From Carboxydothermus hydrogenoformans Z-2901 (GTDB lineage: Bacteria; Bacillota; Z-2901; Carboxydothermales; Carboxydothermaceae): 64,000 nucleotides of DNA. Position numbers and translations under genes: made by a program. Of the stretch, positions 1 through 8,184 are shown one piece after another. Within the stretch, counting starts at the first letter, position 1. Every line of letters starts with the position of its first letter. The notes beneath the pieces are model-generated. The model did no database searches and was not told the DNA's origin. It saw only the letters and a program-made list of their open reading frames with translations. The stretch covers positions 1,240,001 through 1,304,000 of the forward strand of contig NC_007503.1 of assembly GCF_000012865.1 (NCBI RefSeq). Reading direction: 5' to 3'.

Positions 1-1945
1 CCGCCCCTTTACCCGGCCAGAGGGCAAAAACAGTACCAAAAATGAGGAAATATCCGCCAATCCAAATCCAGGCAATTAAAGGATTGACTTTAATTTTAAA
101 AATCGCCGTATCCTGATTTTCCCAGCCGGCTAAAACCACATACAGGTCTTCCTTTAATGAACCTTTTATTGCCACCTCACTGGTGGGGTTTGGTTCATTA
201 GGATAAAAGTTTTTGGAAGGAACAAGACGGGTAAGGTACTTGCCGTCTTGATAGACATCAATATCGGCAACTACGGCATCAACATTGTTCATTCGTACCT
301 CTCTTAACCCTTTAAATTCAATAGTATAATTTTTAATTGTAACTTTTTCATTAGTTGTTAAAGTTACATTTTTTTCAATATCATACAGGGACGAGCCGGT
401 AATACCAATGGCAATCAAGACTAAACCAATATGAATGATATAACCGCCGTATCTTCTCCGGTTCTTTGCAAAAAGGTTTATTAAAGCCTTAACAAAATTT
501 TCACCGGTAAGTTTAACCCTTGTCTTAACTCCTTTAAAAATTTCATATAAAGTGGCAAAAAGAACAAAGAAATTAATAAAATAGGAGGCCACCGCCCAGG
601 GTTTTCTAACTCCTACGATAAGCAAGTAAATGATAACCACTAACGCTAAAAACAAGGGAACGGTAAAATTACGGAAGATACGCGAAACTGACGCTTTTCG
701 CCAGGCAATTAACGGGCAAATTCCCATTAGCAAGATAAAAGCCAGGAATATCGGAACATTCACTGTATTGAAAAAAGGAGCACCTACTGTTACCTTTTCA
801 CCGGTTAGCAGTTCAGAAAAAAGCGGAAAGGTTGTCCCCCAAAAAGTAGCAAAAGCTGCTCCTACTAATAGCAAGTTATTTAATAAAAAGCTACTTTCTT
901 TTGAAATAATCGATTCAAATTCTTTTCCTTCCCGCAAGAAATTAAGACGATCAATTAAAAGGTATAAAGAGCCAACTAACGCCAACAACGTAAATACCAA
1001 AAAATAACGGCCCAAACTCTGGTCGGCAAAAGCATGAACCGAAGATAAAACTCCACTTCTTGTTAAAAACGTGCCAAATAAAGTCAAAACATAAGTTATG
1101 CTGATAAGAAAAATATTCCAGACTTTTAGCATATCTTTTCGTTCTTGGACCATTACTGAATGAAGAAAAGCACTTCCCGTAAGCCATGGCATGAAAGAAG
1201 CGTTTTCGACAGGGTCCCAGGCCCAATATCCTCCCCAGCCAAGCTCCACATAAGCCCATTCCATTCCGGTCAAATTTCCTAAACTTAAAAACAACCAGGC
1301 CAGTACCGTCCAGCGTCGGGTAACTTTAATCCATTCATCCCCTGGATATTTGGCAATCACCGCCGCCATGGCAAAAGCATAGGGTACAGCAAACCCTACA
1401 TAGCCCAAATAAACCGCTATGGGGTGAATTACCATTCCCGGATTTTGTAACAGGGGATTAAGGCCATTTCCTTCAACCGGAGGAGGATTCAAGATTACAA
1501 AAGGTTTGGATATAAAAGATAACACAAATAAGAAAAATAAGTTATTAATATTAAGAATCGTCAAGGCAATTGGTTTAATGCGAGGTACTGCGTTATTTAA
1601 AGCAATGGCCAAACTGTACAAACTCAATACCCAAGCCCATAATAAAAGGGAACCTTCATTTCCAGCCCATAACGCGGAAAAACGATAGAAAAGGGGCAAG
1701 TCCGAACTGGTATAATGAGCCACATATTGAATAGCAAACTGCCCGCTTAAAAGAAATATTTCCAGAATTACAATGGCAATGGTTGTATTTATAGCAATGG
1801 CAATTGATGCACCTTTTACACTCTCCGCTAAAATAGAATTGTTTGACCGTATGGCAATTATGCCGGCTACTACTGCATAAGCACTTAGTAAAAATCCTAA
1901 AACCAGTGCAAAACTTCCGACATTTGCTAAAAATAAGTTATCCAT
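1..1945 (-). CDS. ccmF: CcmF heme lyase subunit, C-terminus cut by window edge
   Basis: CcmF is the integral-membrane subunit of the System I cytochrome c heme lyase, which attaches heme carried by CcmE to apocytochrome c outside the membrane. I translated this frame from ATG 1945; it stays open for 648 codons to the window edge. The WWD-type heme-handling motif WGGYWAWDPVEN lies at residues 237-248. Many hydrophobic segments are present, and the last visible residues (NPLIAWIWIGGY, then GTVFALWP) match the usual CcmF C-terminal region, so only a little is missing. A GGAGG lies about 10 bases before the ATG. It follows ccmE by 18 bases in the same operon. System I is mostly proteobacterial and archaeal, so its presence in a firmicute is notable. 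Confidence 0.93.
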   Translation of the reverse strand, partial: MDNLFLANVGSFALVLGFLLSAYAVVAGIIAIRSNNSILAESVKGASIAIAINTTIAIVILEIFLLSGQFAIQYVAHYTSSDLPLFYRFSALWAGNEGSLLLWAWVLSLYSLAIALNNAVPRIKPIALTILNINNLFFLFVLSFISKPFVILNPPPVEGNGLNPLLQNPGMVIHPIAVYLGYVGFAVPYAFAMAAVIAKYPGDEWIKVTRRWTVLAWLFLSLGNLTGMEWAYVELGWGGYWAWDPVENASFMPWLTGSAFLHSVMVQERKDMLKVWNIFLISITYVLTLFGTFLTRSGVLSSVHAFADQSLGRYFLVFTLLALVGSLYLLIDRLNFLREGKEFESIISKESSFLLNNLLLVGAAFATFWGTTFPLFSELLTGEKVTVGAPFFNTVNVPIFLAFILLMGICPLIAWRKASVSRIFRNFTVPLFLALVVIIYLLIVGVRKPWAVASYFINFFVLFATLYEIFKGVKTRVKLTGENFVKALINLFAKNRRRYGGYIIHIGLVLIAIGITGSSLYDIEKNVTLTTNEKVTIKNYTIEFKGLREVRMNNVDAVVADIDVYQDGKYLTRLVPSKNFYPNEPNPTSEVAIKGSLKEDLYVVLAGWENQDTAIFKIKVNPLIAWIWIGGYFLIFGTVFALWPGKGA

Positions 1946-1963
1946 CTCGCCTGCCTCCTGCAT

Positions 1964-2377
1964 TTATTGTTGTTTTTTTTCATATTTTGACGGACATTTC
2001 ACTAAAAGAGTATCTGCTTGGAAAACCTTACCATCGTATTTGCCTTCCACAACTATTTGGGCTTCCGGATGTTCAAGATTATCAGGTTTTACATCATTAT
2101 ATACGACGGGTAATTGAGTTTTTTCCGAGCCTTTGATCGGAATCATTATAAATTTTAATTCTAATGCTTTGGCATTCCAGGAAATAGAACCGGGTAGCAC
2201 CCTCCCTTCAATCCGCATTTTTTGGTCAACAGCATTTTCATAAACTATCTTATAAACCGCCTCATCAACTTGCAGGGAATAACTGGTACCGGACGAGGCG
2301 AAAGCCGAAATAAAAAGAAACGCTATGGCAATAACAATAATACCGCTTCCCACCAGAATTTTGGTCCTTTGATTCAT
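1964..2377 (-). CDS. ccmE: CcmE heme chaperone, Cys-type (CxxxY) variant
   Basis: CcmE is a membrane-anchored periplasmic-side OB-fold chaperone that binds heme covalently and hands it to CcmF. The 137-residue protein has an N-terminal membrane anchor (residues about 7-27) and a beta-rich domain. The heme-attachment region reads KCPSKYE near the C-terminus, with Cys128 and Tyr132. Classical CcmE has HxxxY; a CxxxY form is known from Desulfovibrio and archaea, where the Ccm system is reduced. The Shine-Dalgarno GGAGGG lies in the last codons of the upstream SHOCT-tailed gene, so translation is probably coupled. ccmF follows directly. Confidence 0.9.
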   Translation of the reverse strand: MNQRTKILVGSGIIVIAIAFLFISAFASSGTSYSLQVDEAVYKIVYENAVDQKMRIEGRVLPGSISWNAKALELKFIMIPIKGSEKTQLPVVYNDVKPDNLEHPEAQIVVEGKYDGKVFQADTLLVKCPSKYEKKQQ

Positions 2378-2381
2378 TACG

Positions 2382-3305
2382 TTAACCCTCCTGTTCTAAC
2401 GCCTTTTTAAGTAGCTTTCGATACTCTTCTTCCGTTATTTTCCCTTCAATAAACATCTTTTTTAATACTTTTTTGTTTACGACTTCACTTTCGTTTTTAT
2501 TTTTGGAATTTACAAGGTAAAAAGCAATAACTGCACCAATTACTAAGATCATTAAAATAATTATAGTCCCCACAATAAGGCTGGAATAACTTGAAGAATT
2601 ACTGTTTTTTTGATTCGAACTTTGCTGAGTTTTCGCCTGTTCCTGTAAACGATTTAAGGCAGTCTGATAATCTTCCTTGGGCACTACCGGAGTGGTATCA
2701 TTTCTTACATAAGAAATAGCAAAAGAAAGAGCTCTCTGATTGTTTAAAGTAAAACTATGAAGCTTTAAACCCTCGTGGGTTTGGGTTATCAGTTCATTTT
2801 TAAGAGACGTTTTAAAAAACCCAGCCCCGGGAGGTTCTAAAATCTTTACGCTTAACTCACTTATGGTAAACGGAAATTGTATATTTGTTTCTACTTTCTT
2901 TTCCGGCGATGAAAGTTTTCCAAAATGAAATTGGATAAATAGATTCATTTTCTCCTGTGGCTTTAAAACAGGATTTAACATTATTTTTAACGCCAGCTGT
3001 TTATCTTTATTTTCTAAATTAAACGGAAGATAGCTAAGTTCTCCAGTTTCCCTGACAAAAGCAACTTTGTCAACGCTGGTGTCCGCCGGAAGAAGAAAAC
3101 TTAATTCTTTCACTTCGGAATTTCCTTCATTAAAGATAATACCGGAAAAGGTGGCTAAGATATTTCCCGTCTGGTCGTATTCAGGAAAAAGGTTCACCTC
3201 AAAATGCTTCGAGGTAACCGTTTCCTGCGAGTAAACCGGGCTTATAAAAAAAATCACAAAAGCAAGTAAAAGAAAAATAGCTAACAAAAAACGCTGCTTT
3301 GACAT
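2382..3305 (-). CDS. Secreted/membrane protein with C-terminal SHOCT-like tail, ccm-linked, function unknown
   Basis: The 307-residue protein starts with a signal peptide (residues about 1-27, ending PVYSQ), followed by an extracytoplasmic beta-rich region of about 190 residues, a Gln/Ser/Asn-rich linker, a transmembrane helix around residues 245-268, and a cytoplasmic tail. The tail (KKMFIEGKITEEEYRKLL) looks like a SHOCT short helical domain, often found at protein C-termini and linked to oligomerisation. I do not recognise the extracytoplasmic domain. It is the first gene of the visible ccm operon, four bases ahead of ccmE, so a role in cytochrome c maturation or heme/apocytochrome handling is inferred from position only. 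Confidence 0.7.
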   Translation of the reverse strand: MSKQRFLLAIFLLLAFVIFFISPVYSQETVTSKHFEVNLFPEYDQTGNILATFSGIIFNEGNSEVKELSFLLPADTSVDKVAFVRETGELSYLPFNLENKDKQLALKIMLNPVLKPQEKMNLFIQFHFGKLSSPEKKVETNIQFPFTISELSVKILEPPGAGFFKTSLKNELITQTHEGLKLHSFTLNNQRALSFAISYVRNDTTPVVPKEDYQTALNRLQEQAKTQQSSNQKNSNSSSYSSLIVGTIIILMILVIGAVIAFYLVNSKNKNESEVVNKKVLKKMFIEGKITEEEYRKLLKKALEQEG

Positions 3306-3348
3306 TTAACCACTCCCCAAACGATATTCATGATTTTAAGTATTAAGT

Positions 3349-3376
3349 ATTATAGAATTTCTTTATGATATGATAA
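3349..3376 (-). promoter_or_regulatory. Probable sigma-A promoter of the SHOCT gene-ccmE-ccmF operon
   Basis: On the minus strand a TATAAT (3349-3354) is preceded by TTATCA (3371-3376) with a 16-base spacer. The -35 is a weak match. The site lies about 45 bases ahead of the start at 3305, in the AT-rich gap after the PLP lyase gene. Confidence 0.45.
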
Positions 3377-3404
3377 TTTCGACAATGAATCAGAAATCCC
3401 TTTT

Positions 3405-4625
3405 TTACTTTAAAAAATAATTTAAAGAAAATTTCTCGTAAAAACTCTCAATTAAGAGCATCCCATACTCTAAAGCTATACCCCCCTGAAAATAAACAAC
3501 ATAGGGTGGAATAAAAGGCCCATCCGCTGACAAATCAATTGATGAACCCGCAACAAAACTTCCCGAAGCCATAACAATCGGAGAGTCATAACCCGGCAAT
3601 AATGACGGCTCAATCGTTACAAAATTATCAATCGGGGAATACTCCTGAACCGTTTGCACAAATTTCAGCATTTTTTCCTTATCCCTAAAAATTAATGTTT
3701 GAACAATATCACCTCTTTTGGAAAAAGCCTCAGGCAAAACCTCAACTCCAGTTTTCTCCAAAAAATACGCTAAAAGTACGGCAATTTTAAGAGCTTCCCC
3801 AACTACTTTTGGCGCAAAATAAAATCCCTGTAAAATATCCCGGGCAAACCCCAAGGAAGGTCCAACCTCTTTACCCAAACCCGGTGCCGTCAACCGATAT
3901 GCCGCTTGCTCAATTAGTTCTTTTTTTCCGGCCAAATAACCCCCGGTTGGAGCAATGCCGGCACCAAGATTTTTTATTAAGGAACCAGCTATTAAATCTG
4001 CTCCCATTTCAATGGGCTCACAGGGTTCAACCATCTCCCCGTAACAATTATCAACTAAGACCACAAGGTTAGAACTATACTTTTTAGCGATTTTAATTAT
4101 CAATTTTATTTCCTCATTTAAAAGAGTTGGTCTAAGATCATAGCCACGGGATTTTTGGATGAAAAGCATCCTGGTATTTTTCTGAATATTGTTTTGAAAA
4201 ATTACTTCTAATTCTTCGGGATTAGTTGTAAAGGGTAAAATTTTATAAGTTATACCCCATTCCTTTAATGAACCTTGATTTTTACCCCGTTTGCCTATAA
4301 CCTCTTCAAAGGTTTTATAAGGATTGCCAAAGATTAAAAGCTCATCCCCGGGCCTTAAGACGGCAAAAAGTCCCAAAGTAATTGCATGGGTACCAGAAAC
4401 AATCTGAGGTCTTACCAAGGCATCTTCGGCTCCAAAATAGGAGGCAAAAACCGTTTCCATCTTATCCCGAGCCGTATCGCCGTAACCGTATCCGGTAGTA
4501 AATACAAAATCGGAGTAGCTAATTCGCGCCTCCCTAAAAGCTTTTTGCACCTTTTGAGCATTTTGGTAAACAACCGTATCTATAAGTTCAAATTGCGTTT
4601 TAACGTCCTGCGGAATTTTCAGCAT
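3405..4625 (-). CDS. PLP-dependent lyase, aluminium-resistance / methionine gamma-lyase-like family (YnbB-like)
   Basis: This 406-residue protein belongs to the fold-type I PLP enzymes annotated as aluminium resistance or cystathionine beta-lyase-like (Met_gamma_lyase Pfam family; Bacillus ynbB). The cofactor lysine is expected at K218 in GSLIKNLGAG, with the pyridine-binding Asp at D192 in VDNCYGE. Length is normal for the family. The physiological reaction is not established, though carbon-sulfur lyase activity on a Met/Cys-type substrate is usually assumed. It follows spoVK by 20 bases and probably shares its transcript. In Bacillus the homologue also sits near hfq and spoVK, so the neighbourhood is conserved. 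Confidence 0.85.
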   Translation of the reverse strand: MLKIPQDVKTQFELIDTVVYQNAQKVQKAFREARISYSDFVFTTGYGYGDTARDKMETVFASYFGAEDALVRPQIVSGTHAITLGLFAVLRPGDELLIFGNPYKTFEEVIGKRGKNQGSLKEWGITYKILPFTTNPEELEVIFQNNIQKNTRMLFIQKSRGYDLRPTLLNEEIKLIIKIAKKYSSNLVVLVDNCYGEMVEPCEPIEMGADLIAGSLIKNLGAGIAPTGGYLAGKKELIEQAAYRLTAPGLGKEVGPSLGFARDILQGFYFAPKVVGEALKIAVLLAYFLEKTGVEVLPEAFSKRGDIVQTLIFRDKEKMLKFVQTVQEYSPIDNFVTIEPSLLPGYDSPIVMASGSFVAGSSIDLSADGPFIPPYVVYFQGGIALEYGMLLIESFYEKFSLNYFLK

Positions 4626-4645
4626 CGCCTTCTTAACTCCTTTAC

Positions 4646-5536
4646 TTAAAGATTAAGGGCTAAAATTGCTTTTTCCAAATCTTCCTTTTCCAATACTAAA
4701 AGATCTTCTTTAGTTACCTTACTTTTACCTAAAAGCCTTACGGCCTGTCGCCTTATTGCCTTTTCAATAATATTTCTAATTAAACGAGCATTTCCACTAC
4801 TTTTTTTGCTTTGGTCAAGGTGCTTTAATTTATATTTTAAATAAAAAGCTGCCTCAGAAGAAAACAGGTATTCCCAATCTTCCAAGAACTTTTCAGCAAT
4901 AAAAAAAAGCTCCTCATCGGTATAATCGGGAAAGGTTATCTCAATGGGAAAGCGGGATTTAAGCCCCGGGTTTTGCTCTAAAAGATAATTCATCTCATCA
5001 TAATACCCGGCTAAAATAATAACGAGATTGTCCCGATAATCCTCTGCCCCCTTCACTACAACATCTATTGCTTCCCGGCCAAAGTCTTTGTCGCCACCCC
5101 GAGCTAACGAATATGCTTCATCGATAAATAAGACCCCTCCCAAAGCTTTTTTTAACTGTTCCCGTGTTTTTAATGCAGTATGGCCAATATACTCCCCTAC
5201 CAAATCAGCCCTTTCAACTTCTATTAAGTGGCCTTTTGTTAGGATACCAATTTCTTTAAAAAGCTTACCTATAATCCTGGCAACCGTGGTTTTTCCGGTA
5301 CCAGGATTTCCTTTAAACACCATATGCCAGCTAACGTTATTTGTTTTAAGCTTTTCCTGAACTCTTTTTTTGTGAATTTGAGCTAACGCATATATTTCAA
5401 AAACCATCTCTTTAACTTCAATCAACCCAACCATCCGATCAAGCTCTTTTAACAAAGAAGATACCTGGTCAAATTTTTCAATTTCGGTTTTTGAGGGAGA
5501 AGCAGTATTGATAGAATTTATTAATGTTACTTTCAT
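4646..5536 (-). CDS. spoVK: Stage V sporulation protein K, AAA+ ATPase
   Basis: SpoVK is a mother-cell AAA+ ATPase (CbbX/CfxQ-like) needed for spore maturation in Bacillus; its substrate is not well defined. The Walker A motif GNPGTGKT is at residues 76-83 and Walker B LFIDEAY at 136-142, followed by a sensor-1 segment (NLVIILAGY) and a C-terminal helical lid. Length (296) is close to the family norm. It starts 73 bases from the divergent amidase-deacetylase gene, and the shared upstream region would suit joint sporulation control. I could not define a sigma-E or sigma-G promoter with confidence. Confidence 0.88.
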   Translation of the reverse strand: MKVTLINSINTASPSKTEIEKFDQVSSLLKELDRMVGLIEVKEMVFEIYALAQIHKKRVQEKLKTNNVSWHMVFKGNPGTGKTTVARIIGKLFKEIGILTKGHLIEVERADLVGEYIGHTALKTREQLKKALGGVLFIDEAYSLARGGDKDFGREAIDVVVKGAEDYRDNLVIILAGYYDEMNYLLEQNPGLKSRFPIEITFPDYTDEELFFIAEKFLEDWEYLFSSEAAFYLKYKLKHLDQSKKSSGNARLIRNIIEKAIRRQAVRLLGKSKVTKEDLLVLEKEDLEKAILALNL

Positions 5537-5609
5537 AACCGTCCCTCCTCTTGGATCGGGAATAAAACTCCCTTTTTTCTAAAAAATTATTAAAGAGGAG
5601 GTTATTAAT

Positions 5610-6956
5610 ATGAAAAAACTTTTCTTTTCCCTTTTTTTTATCATCGGTTTTTGGGGAGCAAATTTTCCCGTTTATGTTAATTTGAACTCTCAACCTCAAT
5701 TAATTGTCATCGATCCCGGACACGGTGGAATCGATCCGGGAGCAGTTAACAGTTGGGTAAAAGAAAAAGACCTCAACTTAACTGCCTCTTTATATTTAAA
5801 ACAATTTTTAGAAAATGCCGGCGCTATTGTAACCTTAACTCGAAACGGTGATTACGATTTAAAAGACCTCTACCCTGGACCCGGTTCCCGCCAATTCAAG
5901 GACATTGAAAACCGGAAAAAGTACATTGAAAACCTAAACCCAGACTTTTTTATTTCAATTCACGTTAATTCCGGGAACTTTAGAAAAAAGTATTTTGGTC
6001 AAGTTTTTTACGGAAGAAACCCCATAAATGCCGAATTTGCCAGTATTATACAGGATTCTCTCAATAAAATTTACAATGTTTCAAAATCACCCCAAATCGC
6101 AGATTTCCTAATTCTTTCTGCCAGTACCCCCGGAGTATTAATTGAAATAGGTTTTATTGATGATAAACGGTTACAAAATAGCGATTTTTTAAAAAAGGTT
6201 TGTCAAGAAATTGCCAGTTCAATTATAAAATGCTTAAACCAAAAAAAGCAGATTTCTCAACTAAAAGGCGAATCCAAATTGTTAATTATTATTGACGACT
6301 TCGGAAATAACAGCGATAGTCTGGTGGATTTTTTAAAACTTAAACTGCCCTTTACTGCTGCGGTTATGCCCTTTTTAAACAATACACATCAAGAAGCCAA
6401 AGCCCTTTACCAGAGTGGAAACGATATTATAATCCACTTGCCGATGGAGCCCAAAAGCTATAAACGTTCCTGGCTAGGACCAAGACCAATTATGGTTAAT
6501 CTAACCCCACAAGAAATAACTTCGCTATTAATTGCAGCATTAAAAGAAAATCCTTGGGCAATTGGAATAAATAATCACACCGGTTCCAGAGCCTGCGAAG
6601 ATGAAAAAATAGTAAAAACAGTCCTTAGTTTTTGTCAAAAAAACAATTTAGCGTTCATTGACAGTCAAACCACGCCTAATTCTCTCTTTCCCCTCTTGGG
6701 CAGTGAATTTGGGGTTGTGGTGTTAAAGCGAGATATTTTCTTGGAAGTTAACGGCAAAGAGGAAAAAAACATCATTGAACAACTTAAAAAACTACAAAGC
6801 ATCGCTCAAAAAAAGAACTTGGGTATCGCCATTGGTCACGTTGGTTATGAAGGCGGAAAACCAACCGCCAACGCCCTTAAAAAAGTACTACCGGAACTGC
6901 AAAGACAGGGGTTTAAAATATGTACGTTAAGCGACCTCATTAAAAAACACCCCTAA
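5610..6956 (+). CDS. Fusion: CwlD-like N-acetylmuramoyl-L-alanine amidase plus YibQ-type polysaccharide deacetylase domain
   Basis: The protein has 448 residues. A signal peptide (about 1-24) is followed by an Amidase_3 domain (about 31-210) with zinc ligands H38, E52 and H118 and catalytic Glu E179 in LIEIGFI. The stretch from LTRNGDYDL to the [10 protein letters not shown] region resembles spore cortex amidase CwlD. Residues about 223-448 form a divergent polysaccharide deacetylase (YibQ family): IDD at 228-230, H276 in IIHLPMEP, H323 in NNHTGS, then FIDSQ and IGHVGYE. In Bacillus, CwlD and the deacetylase PdaA act in sequence to make muramic-delta-lactam in spore cortex, so this fusion could join both steps; that is inference. 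It diverges from spoVK, and its 3' end overlaps hfq by four bases inside a shared terminator. Confidence 0.85.
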   Translation: MKKLFFSLFFIIGFWGANFPVYVNLNSQPQLIVIDPGHGGIDPGAVNSWVKEKDLNLTASLYLKQFLENAGAIVTLTRNGDYDLKDLYPGPGSRQFKDIENRKKYIENLNPDFFISIHVNSGNFRKKYFGQVFYGRNPINAEFASIIQDSLNKIYNVSKSPQIADFLILSASTPGVLIEIGFIDDKRLQNSDFLKKVCQEIASSIIKCLNQKKQISQLKGESKLLIIIDDFGNNSDSLVDFLKLKLPFTAAVMPFLNNTHQEAKALYQSGNDIIIHLPMEPKSYKRSWLGPRPIMVNLTPQEITSLLIAALKENPWAIGINNHTGSRACEDEKIVKTVLSFCQKNNLAFIDSQTTPNSLFPLLGSEFGVVVLKRDIFLEVNGKEEKNIIEQLKKLQSIAQKKNLGIAIGHVGYEGGKPTANALKKVLPELQRQGFKICTLSDLIKKHP

Positions 6957-6969
6957 GAAGGGGTGTTTT
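6944..6969. terminator. Bidirectional hairpin shared by the convergent amidase fusion and hfq
   Basis: A perfect 10-base stem (AAAACACCCC, 6944-6953, with GGGGTGTTTT, 6960-6969) encloses a six-base loop. TAA of the plus-strand gene (6954-6956) and TAG of hfq on the minus strand (6953-6955) lie at the stem-loop junction. A-rich and T-rich stem ends supply short U-runs in both directions. Confidence 0.85.
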
Positions 6970-7210
6970 CTTCATTTCCACCTTTAGCCAGGTAAGTATT
7001 AACTGGTCTTTGGGGAATTATGGTAGAAATTGCATGTTTATAAATCATATGCTGTTTTCCTTCACTTTCCAAAATTACAGTAAAATTGTCAAACCCTTTT
7101 ACAAAACCTTTAAGCTGAAAACCGTTAATTAGAAAGATCGTAACCCCCACATTTTCCTTACGTACCTGATTTAAAAAAGCATCTTGCAGATTTAATTGAT
7201 TCTTGGACAT
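6953..7210 (-). CDS. hfq: RNA chaperone Hfq
   Basis: Hfq forms a hexameric Sm-like ring that binds sRNAs and A/U-rich mRNA regions. The 85-residue protein shows the N-terminal helix ([14 protein letters not shown]), Sm1 ([25 protein letters not shown]) and Sm2 with the KH pair in [11 protein letters not shown] short acidic/polar tail (GGNEENTPS) follows the core. It is the last gene of the miaB-mutS-mutL-methyltransferase-miaA-hfq cluster, 38 bases after miaA, the usual partner of hfq in many bacteria. The gene ends within the bidirectional terminator shared with the convergent amidase fusion. Confidence 0.97.
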   Translation of the reverse strand: MSKNQLNLQDAFLNQVRKENVGVTIFLINGFQLKGFVKGFDNFTVILESEGKQHMIYKHAISTIIPQRPVNTYLAKGGNEENTPS

Positions 7211-7248
7211 TGGTTTCCCTCCATCTCTCTTTATTTAAATTAAAAATT

Positions 7249-8184
7249 CTACAAAAAATTGTTTACTCCTGCCTCGGTAATTATTTTTTCAGTAATTTTT
7301 TCTAAGCTTTCTTTACCCGAATCAAACCATTTTATCCTGGGGTCCCGCCGAAACCAGGTGAGCTGCCTTTTGGCAAATCTGCGGGTATCCCTCTTAATCA
7401 GGTAAATTGCTTCATCCAGGGTTATTTTTCCTTCCAAATACTGAACAATTTCTTTATAGCCAAGAGCTTGCATGGCAGTACTTTCTTTAAATCCCATTTG
7501 CAAAAGTCTCTTTACTTCAGCAATCAGCCCTTTTTCAATCATTTTATCCACGCGTTCATTTATCCGCTGGTACAGAAGGGCTCTATCCATTGTCAAACCG
7601 TAGTAAAGCAAGCGGTACTGCGGTTTGGATTGTTTTCCCCTCTCCCAATAATAACTTATAGGTTTACCAGTATGTTCATACACTTCTAAAGCTCTGATAA
7701 TTCGCCTTAAATCGTTGGAATGAATTTTTTGTGCGGCTACTGGGTCAATTTTTTCCAACATCTGGTGAAGGTATGAACTTCCTTTTTCTTTTGCTGCCTG
7801 TTCCAATTTTCCCCTGAAAACAGGATCAAAGGAAAAGTCAGTAAAATCGTAGGGGTCAATAACCGAGCGAATATATAATCCCGTACCACCCACAATAATT
7901 GGAATCTTTCCCCGTTCATTAATTTCTTTAATTAATCTCCTGGCCTCTTTCTGAAACAAAGCCACACTGTATTTTTGAAAAGGTTCTAAAATATCAATTA
8001 AATGATGGGGTACCCCCTCCCTTTCTTCCGGCAAAACTTTTGCCGTTCCGATGTCCATGTATTTGTACACCTGCATTGAGTCTCCAGAAATAATTTCACC
8101 GTTAATTTTTTTAGCAACTTTTATCCCTAAGGCTGATTTCCCAACGGCAGTAGGCCCAACAATTATAATTAATTTTTCGCTCAT
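7249..8184 (-). CDS. miaA: tRNA dimethylallyltransferase MiaA
   Basis: MiaA transfers a dimethylallyl group to N6 of A37 in tRNAs that read UNN codons; the product is the substrate of MiaB, encoded earlier in the same cluster. The P-loop GPTAVGKS is at residues 9-16, followed by DSMQVYKYMDIGTAK and the GGTGLYI motif. The anticodon-loop-binding insertion and the C-terminal KRQLTWFRRDPRIKWFD segment are all present. Length 311 is typical. The start overlaps the end of the upstream methyltransferase gene by four bases. Confidence 0.97.
   Translation of the reverse strand: MSEKLIIIVGPTAVGKSALGIKVAKKINGEIISGDSMQVYKYMDIGTAKVLPEEREGVPHHLIDILEPFQKYSVALFQKEARRLIKEINERGKIPIIVGGTGLYIRSVIDPYDFTDFSFDPVFRGKLEQAAKEKGSSYLHQMLEKIDPVAAQKIHSNDLRRIIRALEVYEHTGKPISYYWERGKQSKPQYRLLYYGLTMDRALLYQRINERVDKMIEKGLIAEVKRLLQMGFKESTAMQALGYKEIVQYLEGKITLDEAIYLIKRDTRRFAKRQLTWFRRDPRIKWFDSGKESLEKITEKIITEAGVNNFL

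Noticed and set aside
630-1259. Short open frames on both strands near the left edge
   Set aside because: They lie in other frames of ccmF, whose own frame is open from 1945 to the edge and has clear CcmF motifs.
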